The notes beneath the pieces are model-generated. The model did no database searches, was not told the origin of the DNA, and saw only the letters and a program-made list of their open reading frames with translations. The translations under genes and the position numbers were made by a program. Of a stretch of DNA of 64,000 nucleotides, positions 25,601 to 35,200 are shown piece by piece. Within the stretch, counting starts at the first letter, position 1. Every line of letters starts with the position of its first letter. This DNA comes from Cristatella mucedo (lineage: Eukaryota; Bryozoa; Phylactolaemata; Cristatellidae): contig WPIO01000001.1 in assembly GCA_009760855.2 (NCBI GenBank), positions 21,914,501 through 21,978,500 of the forward strand, written 5' to 3'.

Positions 25601-27564
25601 CTTTCTTTTCATATGCTGGTCATGCTAAGGTGCGTGCAAAGCAATGTCGACAAGAAACCAAAAGATTAGCACATATTCAGATGAAGATATGTCAGCAACG
25701 ACTTCTGAGTGGGACTTATTAATGTAGTATGACATAATCCAAGAGTCTGTCATAACAAACTAGCCCCAAAAGTGATCATAGGAACAGTTCACGGGTTTCA
25801 CGTGGATCATAATGAGTGCTACATACTCACGGTGAGTTGCATATCTCACGGCTGCGCCTAGCATACACAGCGTAGTAGAAATACCCCAACTTTCTTGCCT
25901 TCAGCGTGGTTAAGGACAAGATCATTAAGCGTCAGACACTTCTCTCAAACATGCGAATATAGCATCTAAATAGTGAATCGCATTGGAAAATGCAGGGTCA
26001 GGATATTTGAATCTCATTATTTGACTAAGCGTCCGAATAAGCGTGAAACCCAAGCTCACGAATTAAAATAGTTGAAACAGACCCTAACGGTTTCCGTCCG
26101 TACATTAGAAATGATGAGTAAAAGGTAAATGAGGCACTGGTCACATTTCGCGAAAGTGATAAAGGTATCAGTTTATTCGTTCAAGATAATGTCAAAGTAG
26201 AGATTACTGTTTCATCTAAACGAATCCCGGCGATACCGTTTGGGAATCAAAATTTCTCTATATTTTTGAAACCCTTTAAAAGTCAGAGCCAAGTTATGCT
26301 GGAGGAAAACTGCTTTTTAACTCTCCGGCCTAATTAGATTTCGCTGTCAAAAAGAAGCTCCGCAAACCGAAATTAATGAACGAATGCTGGCCTACGTAAT
26401 GGAAGAGGACGCTGGAGTAGCTTTCCTGCTAACCAGCCGCCACCATCTTATACGGATGTAGATTTTGGAACGAGGCTCCGATGAATCATAATTACGACTA
26501 TTACATGGGTGGTGCAGCTTATCAGAAGCCGCTCGTCATTGGAGAGATAAGTTACGCGGGGAGCGACAAGAAGCGCAGCATGCCGGACATTGTCCGCTAC
26601 ATTTACAGCAACGGCTACCACGGTGTCTGGACGTGGCAGGCAAGAGGAGACATTGACAAAGGTAATGCTTGCTGCGTTGGCGTCAGGATGGCTAGGATCG
26701 TAAACGTCTGGAAATGCCCTTTTGGAGATTCATTTAGCTAAGAATATTTTCGCGTGATTCTTTGGAAACTCAGACCAATCGCATAGGTTGGCCGCTTCTC
26801 TCCAAGTCACCAACAGTAAAAAAATTCATGTTAATCTTCCATTTGGTATGAAAATTGTAGCCCTTTGGTCTGAAATCTTGAATTCTTAGAAACTTTAAGA
26901 GTAAAACTATCGATGCTAATGTCTAAATTATGCATGTACCTGACAGCTTCCAGTCCAGTGTAATAATAATGATAATAATACATTTGAGATAGCGCCCTCA
27001 GAGAACTCAATTTCTTTCTAAGCACTTTATATTTGCTGCTAAGGAAGCCCGATCGAATGATTAATGTAGAGTTGCGTTTGCGTAGACTTGCAGAACAGCA
27101 AACACAGGGCTGGTAACGCGTACTTCAGGCATCTTAACTTCGGTAGGCGGAGGTTCATACAGATACACACTACTTTGGATATCAGATAAACAGGCGGGAA
27201 TCGCTGCGATTGGCTGATGCCAGTAGCCAGTATCATTAATTGCATGACGGTCTATGCTGCGTGTAGTTGCAGTTAGTGACTTCCAGCTACCGTCTGCTGT
27301 CCAGCAATCACAGGCTAGTATCACCTGCTATTATGCCACCTCCTCTGTATCACTGGTCGGAGGTTAAACTTCCAAAAGGATTAGATATTGGTGATGCAGT
27401 TGGTTGCAGAAATAGCAAATATCCAATCGTTAGCGATATTGATTAACCAGCTGCTTTGAGCCCAACTTGCAGCAGCAGCACAGATCCAATTGCGTGATAT
27501 TCCCGTGAATCTGCAAAACAGGGATGCCTACAGAGGCCGGTTTGAACTACCCGAAAATATTTAG
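19441..27564 (+). CDS. Mannan endo-1,4-beta-mannosidase (GH5), spliced
   Basis: This enzyme hydrolyses internal beta-1,4 links in plant or algal mannan and would be secreted into the gut. Coding exons: 19441-19601, 20703-20806, 20945-21250, 24029-24124, 24913-25207, 26462-26661 and a proposed terminal 27473-27564. All joins keep frame, giving about 417 residues; abalone homologues are somewhat shorter. Residues about 7-23 form a signal peptide (LIFVLLAVSCYG). GH5 landmarks present: Arg89 in NSIRVWLH, Asn196-Glu197 in DVANEPEG (acid/base), His314 and Tyr316 in QIHTYEN, Glu349 in LVIGEIS (nucleophile) and Trp379 in VWTWQ. Two in-frame ATGs exist, 19441 and 19459; the second leaves a more typical signal peptide. 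Introns carry LINE and SINE scraps. Exon 3 is far more GC-rich than the others. An ATTAAA at 27795 could serve polyadenylation. The family call rests on motif order and is firm; the last exon is tentative. Confidence 0.9.
19795..19945 (-). repeat. LINE-B fragment in mannanase intron 1
   Basis: On the minus strand, 'tatgcggctacttctatgctacttacttcactgac' and neighbours match the LINE-B 3' coding end at 9290-9370. Both ends are truncated. Confidence 0.7.
19980..20400 (+). repeat. LINE-A 3' fragment in mannanase intron 1
   Basis: 'cgacttcaaggttttgtcgctcacttttag' through 'cgtatgctcccaaagcctcgaactcactcccgac' and 'gcatttagtgggtccctg' track the LINE-A 3' ORF and start of the 3'UTR. The final gcgcctag...(ATT)n block is missing, so the 3' end was lost. 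Confidence 0.85.
20462..20530 (-). repeat. SINE-B fragment in mannanase intron 1
   Basis: 'aatcaaggatcgcccactacaggattcgaaccca' is the reverse of the SINE-B B-box region and the following 'gcggtgggcgattctttatt'. Only about 70 bp remain. Confidence 0.65.
20703..20806 (+). CDS. Mannanase exon 2
   Basis: The acceptor is 'ttcactag' before 20703. Completes Trp54 and encodes 'FDYGNDFGTCKYANYASTFN' then 'SWLDKVREGGGNSI', plus the first base of Arg89, conserved in GH5. The donor is C|gtgagt. Confidence 0.9.
20870..21720. other. GC/CpG-rich island over mannanase exon 3
   Basis: Includes a (CGC)n run at 20889-20915, a C run at 21281-21290 and dense CpG through 21560. Flanking introns are ordinary to AT-rich. 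Open frames on both strands over this stretch, including a long one on the minus strand, follow from the base composition. Confidence 0.7.
20945..21250 (+). CDS. Mannanase exon 3
   Basis: The acceptor is 'gcgcgtag' at 20944. Encodes 'RVWLHMEGG', 'LSRCGDAAAELRSLLDAARA' and 'RDILVFPTLFNFAIKSHWTL' to 'KPLVVALKDHPALGG'. The donor is G|gtaaag at 21251. Third codon positions are almost all G or C, unlike exons 4-6. The short first intron boundary sits directly after the CGC repeat. Confidence 0.9.
21251..24028. other. Mannanase intron 3
   Basis: The first 450 bases are the tail of the GC island; the rest is AT-rich. No LINE, SINE or exon was recognised, which makes it the cleanest long intron of the gene. 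Confidence 0.6.
24029..24124 (+). CDS. Mannanase exon 4 (acid/base glutamate)
   Basis: The acceptor is 'ttactgaag'. Encodes 'GWDVANEPEGALNPYGDGNA' then 'CYDGSKLSNSGA'. Asn196-Glu197 is the GH5 NE pair, with Glu197 as proton donor. The donor is G|gtaaga. Confidence 0.92.
24913..25207 (+). CDS. Mannanase exon 5
   Basis: The acceptor is 'gaaattttag'. Encodes 'GFAGRMFSMKQLLAFTGAIA', 'HLVTVGSWSERPQTDKIGG', 'YYKDNCLRQ' and 'YIDFYQIHTYENGGR'. The VTVGSW and DFYQ.HTY blocks match abalone-type mannanases. The donor is CG|gtaagt. Confidence 0.92.
25258..25314. repeat. 14-bp perfect inverted repeat in mannanase intron 5
   Basis: 'cagagatttatggc' at 25258-25271 is the exact reverse complement of 25301-25314, with a 29-nt loop. 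It begins 50 bases after the exon 5 donor. Confidence 0.9.
26462..26661 (+). CDS. Mannanase exon 6 (nucleophile glutamate)
   Basis: The acceptor 'cggatgtag' at 26461 fits the phase left by exon 5; a nearer AG at 26474 would break frame. Encodes 'FWNEAPMNHNYDYYMGGAAY', 'QKPLVIGEISYAGSDKKRSM' and 'YIYSNGYHGVWTWQARGDI'. Glu349 is the nucleophile. The donor is G|gtaatg. Confidence 0.92.
26962..27065 (-). repeat. LINE-A 3' tail in mannanase intron 6
   Basis: 'taataataatgataataata ... tagcgccctcagagaactcaatttctttctaagcacttta' is the reverse of the LINE-A end block. It is a very short, 5'-truncated insertion. Confidence 0.85.
27473..27564 (+). CDS. Proposed mannanase terminal exon
   Basis: A pyrimidine-rich 'ctgctttgagcccaacttgcag' acceptor precedes a frame in the phase left by exon 6. 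It gives 'AAAQIQLRDIPVNLQNRDAY' and 'RGRFELPENI' then TAG at 27562. The family ends about 25-35 residues after WTW, with a similar Q...R.....R...G motif. The acceptor is a triple NAG (cagcagcag), so one or two alanines are uncertain. Confidence 0.55.
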
Positions 27565-27981
27565 GTCAATCGCTCGAGTTTAAACGTCCAGGTAGAGTTT
27601 TGTGAAAGACATCTACGAGAAAAATGTATTCCATTCTTTGCTGTTAAAATATTTTGAGAACCTTAATTTTTAAGGCAGAAGTGCTACTTTTTCCAAGAAC
27701 CGTTTGAATATAGTTTACAGTGAAATTTTTTCTTTTCGAATGCATATTCTTAGTGAGATTTTAGTTCCTGCTACTTCTAATATAACTGTTGGATATTAAA
27801 CGTGACGTGTTAACTTTTTATGGAATACCATCACAGACGAAGGGTAAGTGGTCGATGTTCTGACATAAAGTATTTCGCGAAGATGTAGTCATGTGGACAA
27901 CAGTTGTGAAAAGTAATTTTAGGAACCTTTAAATTACTTGGTACCCCAGGAATCTGTGTTTGGTCCTCTTTTTTCCCCTTT

Positions 27982-27985
<4 letters not shown>

Positions 27986-28015
<30 letters not shown>
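27986..28015. repeat. (CT)n microsatellite inside LINE-A
   Basis: Thirty bases of CT lie where the LINE-A coding sequence reads 'tactctccctcttgct', so the run grew from a natural CT-rich seed. Confidence 0.95.
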
Positions 28016-28018
<3 letters not shown>

Positions 28019-28074
28019 GCTAATTTAATCCGAAAGCATAATCTAGACTGTCATTTTTGTGCAGATGATACACA

Positions 28075-28080
<6 letters not shown>

Positions 28081-28121
<41 letters not shown>

Positions 28122-28124
28122 ATA

Positions 28125-28208
<84 letters not shown>
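28081..28208. repeat. (TA)n(GT)n microsatellite inside LINE-A
   Basis: A TA run at 28081-28105 passes into GT with one TATATGC interruption. It begins directly after the RT ADDTQLY box of the host LINE-A copy. Confidence 0.96.
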
Positions 28209-28210
<2 letters not shown>

Positions 28211-29234
28211 CGTTGATCTCTCCCTGCTTTTAAACGTGACGAACTCTCTCAATTCCCATGCAGCGTGAATTGCTGACATGTTCAATTAGATGGCAGCAAC
28301 TTTCTCAAATTGCGCGACGATAAATTAACTTACTGGTAATGAACAGCTCAGTATTACTCAGAAATTTACTAACCAATCCCTTAAATTGGACGCGACTGGC
28401 ATATCTCCTGTAGCAGCTGCACAAAGTCTAGGTGTCGTATTCCGAAGTGACCTTTCACAAGACAACCTCAGTAGCTCCACTGCCAAGTCTGCCTACTTTC
28501 AGCTACGTAGTCTTGCAAAAATTTGGGCCTGTTTGGACAGGGCTGCTACATCCAAGTTGGCCCATCCATTTGAACCATCCCATCTCAATTTGTGTAGCTC
28601 CATGCTTTAATTTCATCAGACCTCCGCAGTGGGGTCAAAACTCTGCATCTAGCCTGCTCTGCCGTGAGCATCGCAGTTGCCACATCACACCACTTCTCGC
28701 CGACTTTTACTAATTTCCCATCAAGCAAGACATCGATTTAAAAGTTGTGTCACTCACGTTTAGGTCCCTTCATTCTCTTGCTCTAGCCTACCTACTGAAC
28801 CACTCTCCCACCCGTCCAAACATAGTACAACCGGCTGTTCTGAATCAAATCGTGTAGCTATACCTCTTACGAACCTCAAAATCTTTGGAGTCCACGCCTT
28901 AAGTTCATATGCTCCCAAAGCGTGGAACTCACTTCCAACTGACGTCACAACCCAGACATAATGACATTTAAAAAGGAGCTTCGAATACACCAGTTTACTT
29001 TGACCTTGTGATTCGTCCTGCGTGTGCTTGTCCGTGCTGACACTGTGTTTGCTGCTACTAACCGTATATACGAATTGACTCTGTATATGTCATATCTAAA
29101 AATGTTATGCTAGATGACATTGCGAATGATACCACTAATAATTTCGTCATGCTTTCTTCACAGCATCTCTAAAGTGCCTAGAAAGATATTCAGTTCTCTG
29201 ATGGCGCTATAAAAATACATTATTATTAAAGTGA

Positions 29235-29600
29235 AAAGAAGTGGGCTTTAGGAACCGACCCTCAGGTACCCCTAGCTTAATGGCTGTCCGAACTACCGAC
29301 AGCTATTTACATATGGCCCTCTTGCATCTTTCGCCGAGTTAGGGACCTAGACTACTAGTTTTGTACTGTGCCAATACCTAAGCTTGTCGAGAGGTGCTCC
29401 TGAAGGATCTGGTCGTTTCCAATGCAGCTGAGAGATCTAGGGGAACTAGCGGAGACACAGCCCTGTTCAGCAGAAGCCTAAAATTTGCTGCGAAAAAATG
29501 GTTAACTCTTAGTCTCGATTGGAGCTTGCGAGCAAGACCTGGCGACCTGGTGTAATCGCTTAGCTGGCGGATCACTAATCTATCGTACCTTTCATAAGAA
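29235..29600 (-). repeat. LINE RT fragment, reverse orientation
   Basis: The minus strand encodes 'SPLVPLDLSAALETTRSF', the RT motif 'lLDLSAAFDTvdh' with decay, and lower down 'LGVPEGRFL', the '[10 protein letters not shown]' motif. It abuts the previous LINE-A tail head on. Which LINE family it belongs to is unclear. Confidence 0.65.
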
Positions 29601-30479
29601 TGGGAGATGTGAGACTGAACGAGAGTTACTTAAAGTTCTTCCAATTTATTGCTGACTTTGTAATGAATGTTAAAACCCTGACTGCAGCTGTTTTCTCCGA
29701 TAAGCAGGGACTTTACTTGTAACCGGGATATATTTGCAATATTCGTTTTGATGAGCAGTATCAGGTCACAAAACCTCATAAGAATATTTGGGACAGTGCC
29801 TCAAAGACTACTACTGGTTTTTTAGCCTAGGAGACAAATTTATCGAGACATACGTTGAAAAGAGAGGAAGAGCGTGACGATGTGTCATTGCAGTCCGATG
29901 TGAGCTGTAGTGAGTGTGTGTACTCCCAAATTAATTCCACCTAACCTACATACCCGATGTGGCTGCCCGTGCCAAGATATCATCCGTACCGATGTTACTA
30001 GTAGCAACACACATTTTCCCATTAGAGCGGTTCCTATTATAACTAATTACTACCAATGCTCTCCCGTCGTAAGTGTTTCGAATTTCCCTAACCTAGTAGC
30101 GATTGAGCCAAAGCTAACCTCGACAATCTCTGTTTGTGCCTATGAAATACCCTCTTTTTCTATAAACCGTTCTTAGCGGTCTGCGACCCTCTCTCATTTT
30201 TGCCATTACTGCGATCTGGCTAAATCGACGAAAAGATCAGGAACCGTCGATACAATCCTAGAAGATATCATTTTCGCAGTCCGAGTGCGAACAAAATTAT
30301 AGAGTCCAGCATCTTACAGGTCACAATTCTCGATGCTTATCGCTTAATCACCAGGCAGCTGTTCGGTGGTCAATAGTACATAATTCTGAGCCGGTCATAC
30401 ACATTTCACTTGCTAAAAGATCGACCATTTGAACAACCGGTAATGTATGCTCGTATACAAACGCAATACACCATGTGTC
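29601..30479. other. No recognisable gene
   Basis: No coding motif was seen; the frame at 29910-30176 has no recognisable similarity. Confidence 0.5.
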
Positions 30480-30690
30480 TCATGCACGTCAGTCTAATGC
30501 TAAGGTGCTCGAACTCAGGCCCTTGCCCCTGGGGTAAGGTATTCGAAATTCACGTCCCTGGTCGTGGGCCTGAGTCCAGCAGCTGCAAATCCAATACTGC
30601 CCACGGCAAGCGGTGGGTGGGTCATGGCCATTGAAATTCCTCAGCCGCTATATAAATGAGGCTTGTCTGAGCATCTATGCTTGGATGTAG
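30480..30690 (+). repeat. SINE-B-like copy (diverged)
   Basis: 'ggtaaggtattcgaaattcacgtccctggtcgtgggcctgagtcc' resembles a SINE-B head and B box. 'cccacggcaagcggtgggtgg' and 'cctcagccgctatataaatgaggcttg' resemble its body. It is more divergent than the others. Confidence 0.5.
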
Positions 30691-32237
30691 CATGAACGCT
30701 TGGCTTTACGTCGCATTCAGTAGAAGTGAATAATTGGGCTAACTTCAAGCCGTTTTCAGTCGCATTATTCACTAGCCAACAGGCCTTACATTCTTACAAT
30801 GGTATGGAAAGTAGGTTATCCTTGAAAGCTAAGAGGTCCTCTACAGGTTACATAAAGCTAAAACCAGCCTGTGCTCTTTGCTGTAGAGAAAGGCTGGGGA
30901 GACGGCAGAGAAGATAGAATCGACGAGCAAAAAAATGGGCTTGCTGCAATTCGCTCCAACGGTGGAGTCTGTCTTATGTGCTGAAAGCTTTTATGATTAA
31001 GGATGTCAAAACCAATTGAGAAGTAGGTCAAATAAAGTATCTCGTGCTATAGCGCCCTTCTTATGTTCAAACTGCAAGCCAGTAATGACTGCTTTTTGTA
31101 AAGGTAAGGTACTTACATCACAAGTTCAAGTTCATACAGAAGTAGCAATAAATGTTATGCATCGAAATGAAGTACAGTGTCGGCACTTATTACATACTAT
31201 CAGTATCTGGTTTAATTTACTTTCTCTTGCATCAAACAAATCCATTTCCAGCATAAAAGGTTCTCACATCCAATAAGAGCTTCTAGCTCAGCATCTCGCA
31301 TGTCAACCACTGAGGTACCTTCCTTACACATCCATAACCCCCATGATATAAACACAACATTGCCAGATATCGCTGACGGCATCCCTTGCGAGTAGCACAA
31401 CGGCTACTTCTTCCTTGCTACAGCCAGTGGGTTACTTCTGAATAACGCGTTCAATGATACAGCGTTTCGTTCCAGCAATAAGTGGTGGCTTCACTTGTGG
31501 GCTCCGGCCTTGAAGTAGAGCTGTCAGTTAGCAGTGGTATCATTCAAGTAAAAACCGAACACAAACGGGAAAGCTCACGTCGTAATCATGTCAAGAATTC
31601 CTTTGTTGATGGACAGGCCTAAGTAGGTACCCACCATCCTGCTATCTCCATCGTACGCAATCAGGCAATAGCAGGCCTCACAAAACGCATGGGCGTTTTG
31701 TGAGGCTCACCAGTCGGTAGAGTGCAATCGCAACATGCCAGAATCTAGCCACTCTTTATAGACTAGACTGAAGTGGCCTTCAGCCTAGCCGCCGATGCAC
31801 TATAACAACAGCAAGTTCATAAGCTCATATACAAGAGACAGAGCAGGAAATTGTATTGTGGCGAATGCACTAATGCGTATGCAGGCCATACTGACGACAC
31901 GCCTGACGAGCCCGAAGGCTACAGCAGCAGGTGAAAGCTTTGTTTTGCTGTTAGGCAAGCCAAACAGATATCGGCGCTACAAAACAACAGCGTACACGGG
32001 TGCTGCCTCTGACCGTGCAGTAGGGGAGGCAATTGATCGCAATGCAGCCATCACGGCCACAACCTAACACGGACAGACGAATTTCACAGCTAGGGATGGC
32101 CAGGCCATTGCTGGCTGCACACTCTGACTTAAAAAAACTAGGCCATTGCAATACAGTGTCACAGCAATAGCTGTTCCATTGAAGCTCGGGTGAACATGTC
32201 AGTAACATAGGCTCGGCAGGAGAGCAGTGAGATTTCT
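30691..32237. other. Region downstream of PPP4C
   Basis: Contains the 3'UTR of PPP4C (- strand), whose end could not be fixed because no AATAAA on that strand stands out close to the stop. The hairpin at 31675-31706 is here. No other gene seen. Confidence 0.45.
31675..31706. repeat. 14-bp perfect hairpin with 4-nt loop
   Basis: 'gcctcacaaaacgc' at 31675-31688 pairs exactly with 31693-31706; the loop is 'atgg'. On the minus strand it lies about 530 bases beyond the PPP4C stop codon. Confidence 0.92.
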
Positions 32238-32288
32238 CTATAAAAAGTAGTCGGGCTGTGGCTTCTTTGCAGGTGCACCCCGCACTTC
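32238..32288 (-). CDS. PPP4C: PPP4C exon 8 (C terminus)
   Basis: The acceptor is 'ttttttag'. Encodes [16 protein letters not shown] and TAG. The DYFL end is the methylation and subunit-binding tail of PP4 and PP2A-type enzymes. Confidence 0.93.
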   Translation of the reverse strand, partial: EVRGAPAKKPQPDYFL

Positions 32289-35200
32289 CTAAAAAATAAT
32301 TGTTACACAAACTCGTCTAAACTTGCTCGCTGTCATCGCTTACAAAGTGATGCACCGTCAGCTTAGCTTATTCAGTAAAGTAAACGGCTATTCCAACGTA
32401 CCTGGGGTGCTGCTTCAAATATTGTAAACTCTTTTTGGAGATGCTCATCGAGCTCGAGTATCGCTGCGACGTTGCCACATCTGGGGAGCAGAATGCCGTA
32501 AGTCAGGACAATATAACAGTGCCGCTACGGTGCAAGATCAGTGTAGTATAACAAATCGGTAACACTAACGCGGCATGTACAAGCACATAACATTAAATTT
32601 CTGCTCATGCGATTCTGTGTCATGCGTGTTCACAAAACCTATTGAATGTACATGCATTTCAATCAGGTCTTTGAAGCACTTCTGCGACCTGGCTTCTGCT
32701 GATATGAAGAAATGATTACAGGCTATCTCACGTACAAAGAGGGTATTACGGTTGACTTCACAGGGATGAGTCTCCGAGTAATTCGGAGACAACACGTTTT
32801 TGCAGTCTGATCATCGTTTTTGCAATCTGTTCACACGCTCTGATTTAACACGTTTTTACAACTTTAGCCCCTGTCCAGTAAAAAACCGTTGAAGTCAGTA
32901 TTTCAAACACCAACTAACTCTTTTTGCAAACATACTAGTACAAAAGATCAGCTTTTCATTTTTATTACTGAATTCAAACAAGGCATACCAACCAAAGCAT
33001 CTCAGGGGCAAAAACGCGGCGACCCATAAATGGCCATCTGGACCTACAAATAGTGTCAGTTGTCAGTTACACCACTAGCTATTAAGCAGACTTGATCGTC
33101 GGTCACCTCACCTAGTCCGGCAGTAAACACAAGCCAGGCTAACAATGACAAAGCCAGGCTAACAATGACAATCACTCGACTTGAAGCGACGATACTGCAC
33201 GAAACCAAAATACCCCACTCAGCACGAAATCAATAGTGAATTGGATAACTCTGCAGCCCGGGTAGGTTGCTCTTCATTAACACGTAGCTGTTTAAAAATA
33301 TAGAGCCCGAAAGTCATCTAGGAGGAATTTATGTCTCAGAATTTCAATAAGCCAGATTACAAAATTGAAATTAATACCATTACAAGCTCGTGCAACTTGA
33401 CCATTTGTCCATCGACTCAACCCACAATAAGGCGACTCATAATACAATACACCTATATGCTGAGGAACTGCTTAAATGATACTGTTTAATTTTCCGTAAT
33501 TAAATTATTAAATGTATTTATTTTAAACTTTTCTTAAGGGGAATGACATGAAATTATTTTTTTAAATGTGTCCGACAATCAAATTTTTGCTTAGGATACC
33601 TTATAAAAGACAAATGTATTAGAAATGGGACTGGAAGTTATGACAACTTCCACATAAAAGTTATAATGCAGACCCGCCTAACCCGGATGTCAGCCGGAAG
33701 CAACATAACTACAAATAACAAATTTCCTATCTCTGTATCATATAGGACTTGTATCCTATATAGTTGAGCCTTGGTAGATCAAGGTATATACGTAAAGGTT
33801 GTCGAGGTGCATTCTTGTGACTTTTATACAGCTGCATTTTCACTGTAGCTTTGTGCCCTGTAAAATCCACAACTCGGCTAATACTTAATATATCAGAGTG
33901 AAATTTGAAATGCGAGTTCAGCTTTGCTTGTTTTACGTGATCCTAGGGGAAAAAAATTCTGATCTTGGTTGGATATATTTTGCTGTGCATGTCCATGACA
34001 AGCTCCAGGACGTTGGATGCCTTATTTTTCTCGTAGGGCCAATATAGGGACACGAATTTGCAGTCATCGATCTGGCATGCTATCAGCCAGATTAGTACCT
34101 AAAATCTTTCGTGGCTTGTGCTTACATACCGAAGCTAAACCGACTAGGATAGGTCATCTACTGTCTATAATACCGCAATAGTTAAACAGAATCAACTAGG
34201 TCACTGGTGCCTGGTGTAAAACAATAGTCGGTCCATACCCAAACAGAGACCAGAAGTACACACGAGCATTACTCTTTGCTGATTGCGATCGCCAACTTCA
34301 CCTCTTCACCTGGGTTGGACTCTGCGGGTCTTAAAGCTTCAACTGCTACACAACCCGGTAATCTTATAAACATTGGGAGTCTTATAATACATACGCCAAA
34401 TATGAACAATGCTCCAGTACTCTCATACTTTCCTTATCAGGACACGAAGCATGTGAGCTTTGCTACCTGTGATACCCTCTTGCAGCCTAACACAAAGCAA
34501 CAATGAGCCTCGCTACCTGAGAACCTTGAAACTTCTCGAAAACAAGAAAGAAAAATGAATGCTGTAGCAACCTACAGCATGCACAAGCACAACGTTTGGT
34601 AATGGAGTCCTAAATCGGTACGTGCACGTCACAAAGCAACGGCCATAAAAAGAAAGTACAACTCAGTCTTTGCTAGCTTGATCAATGCATAGTAGCAACG
34701 AACCGGTAGCAGTAATTTGGTGCAGACCACACTGTCAGAACTGTTTCGTTGAAGTGCCACTTGTAGCCCTCCATTACGAGCTGGTGTGCGCGGCAGATTA
34801 GATCAACGTTGTTTGCACTGTTGAACTGTGCCACAACGTCACTGCCAAACAAGTAGCCAGCACCTCTCGGACTAACACCCCAGCCTTGGGTGTCTACAAA
34901 AAAAGATCGTTTAAAGTCAATACAATCGAACGTAAAACACAGAATGACTGCAGTTATGCAATTCCAACCCTTTTTCCATCGTGTCCTTTCCTTCTCCTCG
35001 GTCTGTCTTTGTCTCTCTTGCTCTCTCCACTTACCACATACCCCTCAAAATGATACCATGCCGAGATACTCTAACTATTGGGCTTCCCATCGGCTTGCAA
35101 TGTACAACAAAAAAGAGCTCACAGGAAAGCAAGTAGTAGCAGCCTGGCTAGCTGAGGTTCTCGATATTATGTATGCATGTGCCACCATCTGTAACTCAAC

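Larger units (their letters stand above)
27930..29228 (+). repeat. LINE-A copy invaded by microsatellites
   Basis: 'VPQESVFGPLF' (27941-27973) is the LINE-A '[12 protein letters not shown]' motif. The RT box follows as 'HFCADDTHL' near 28050-28076. Beyond the microsatellites come 'SDLSQDNLSSSTAKSAYFQL' and the C-terminal block to 29000, then the 3'UTR and 'gtgcctagaaagatattcagttctctgatggcgctat' with a short ATTATTA tail at 29220-29228. Confidence 0.88.
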
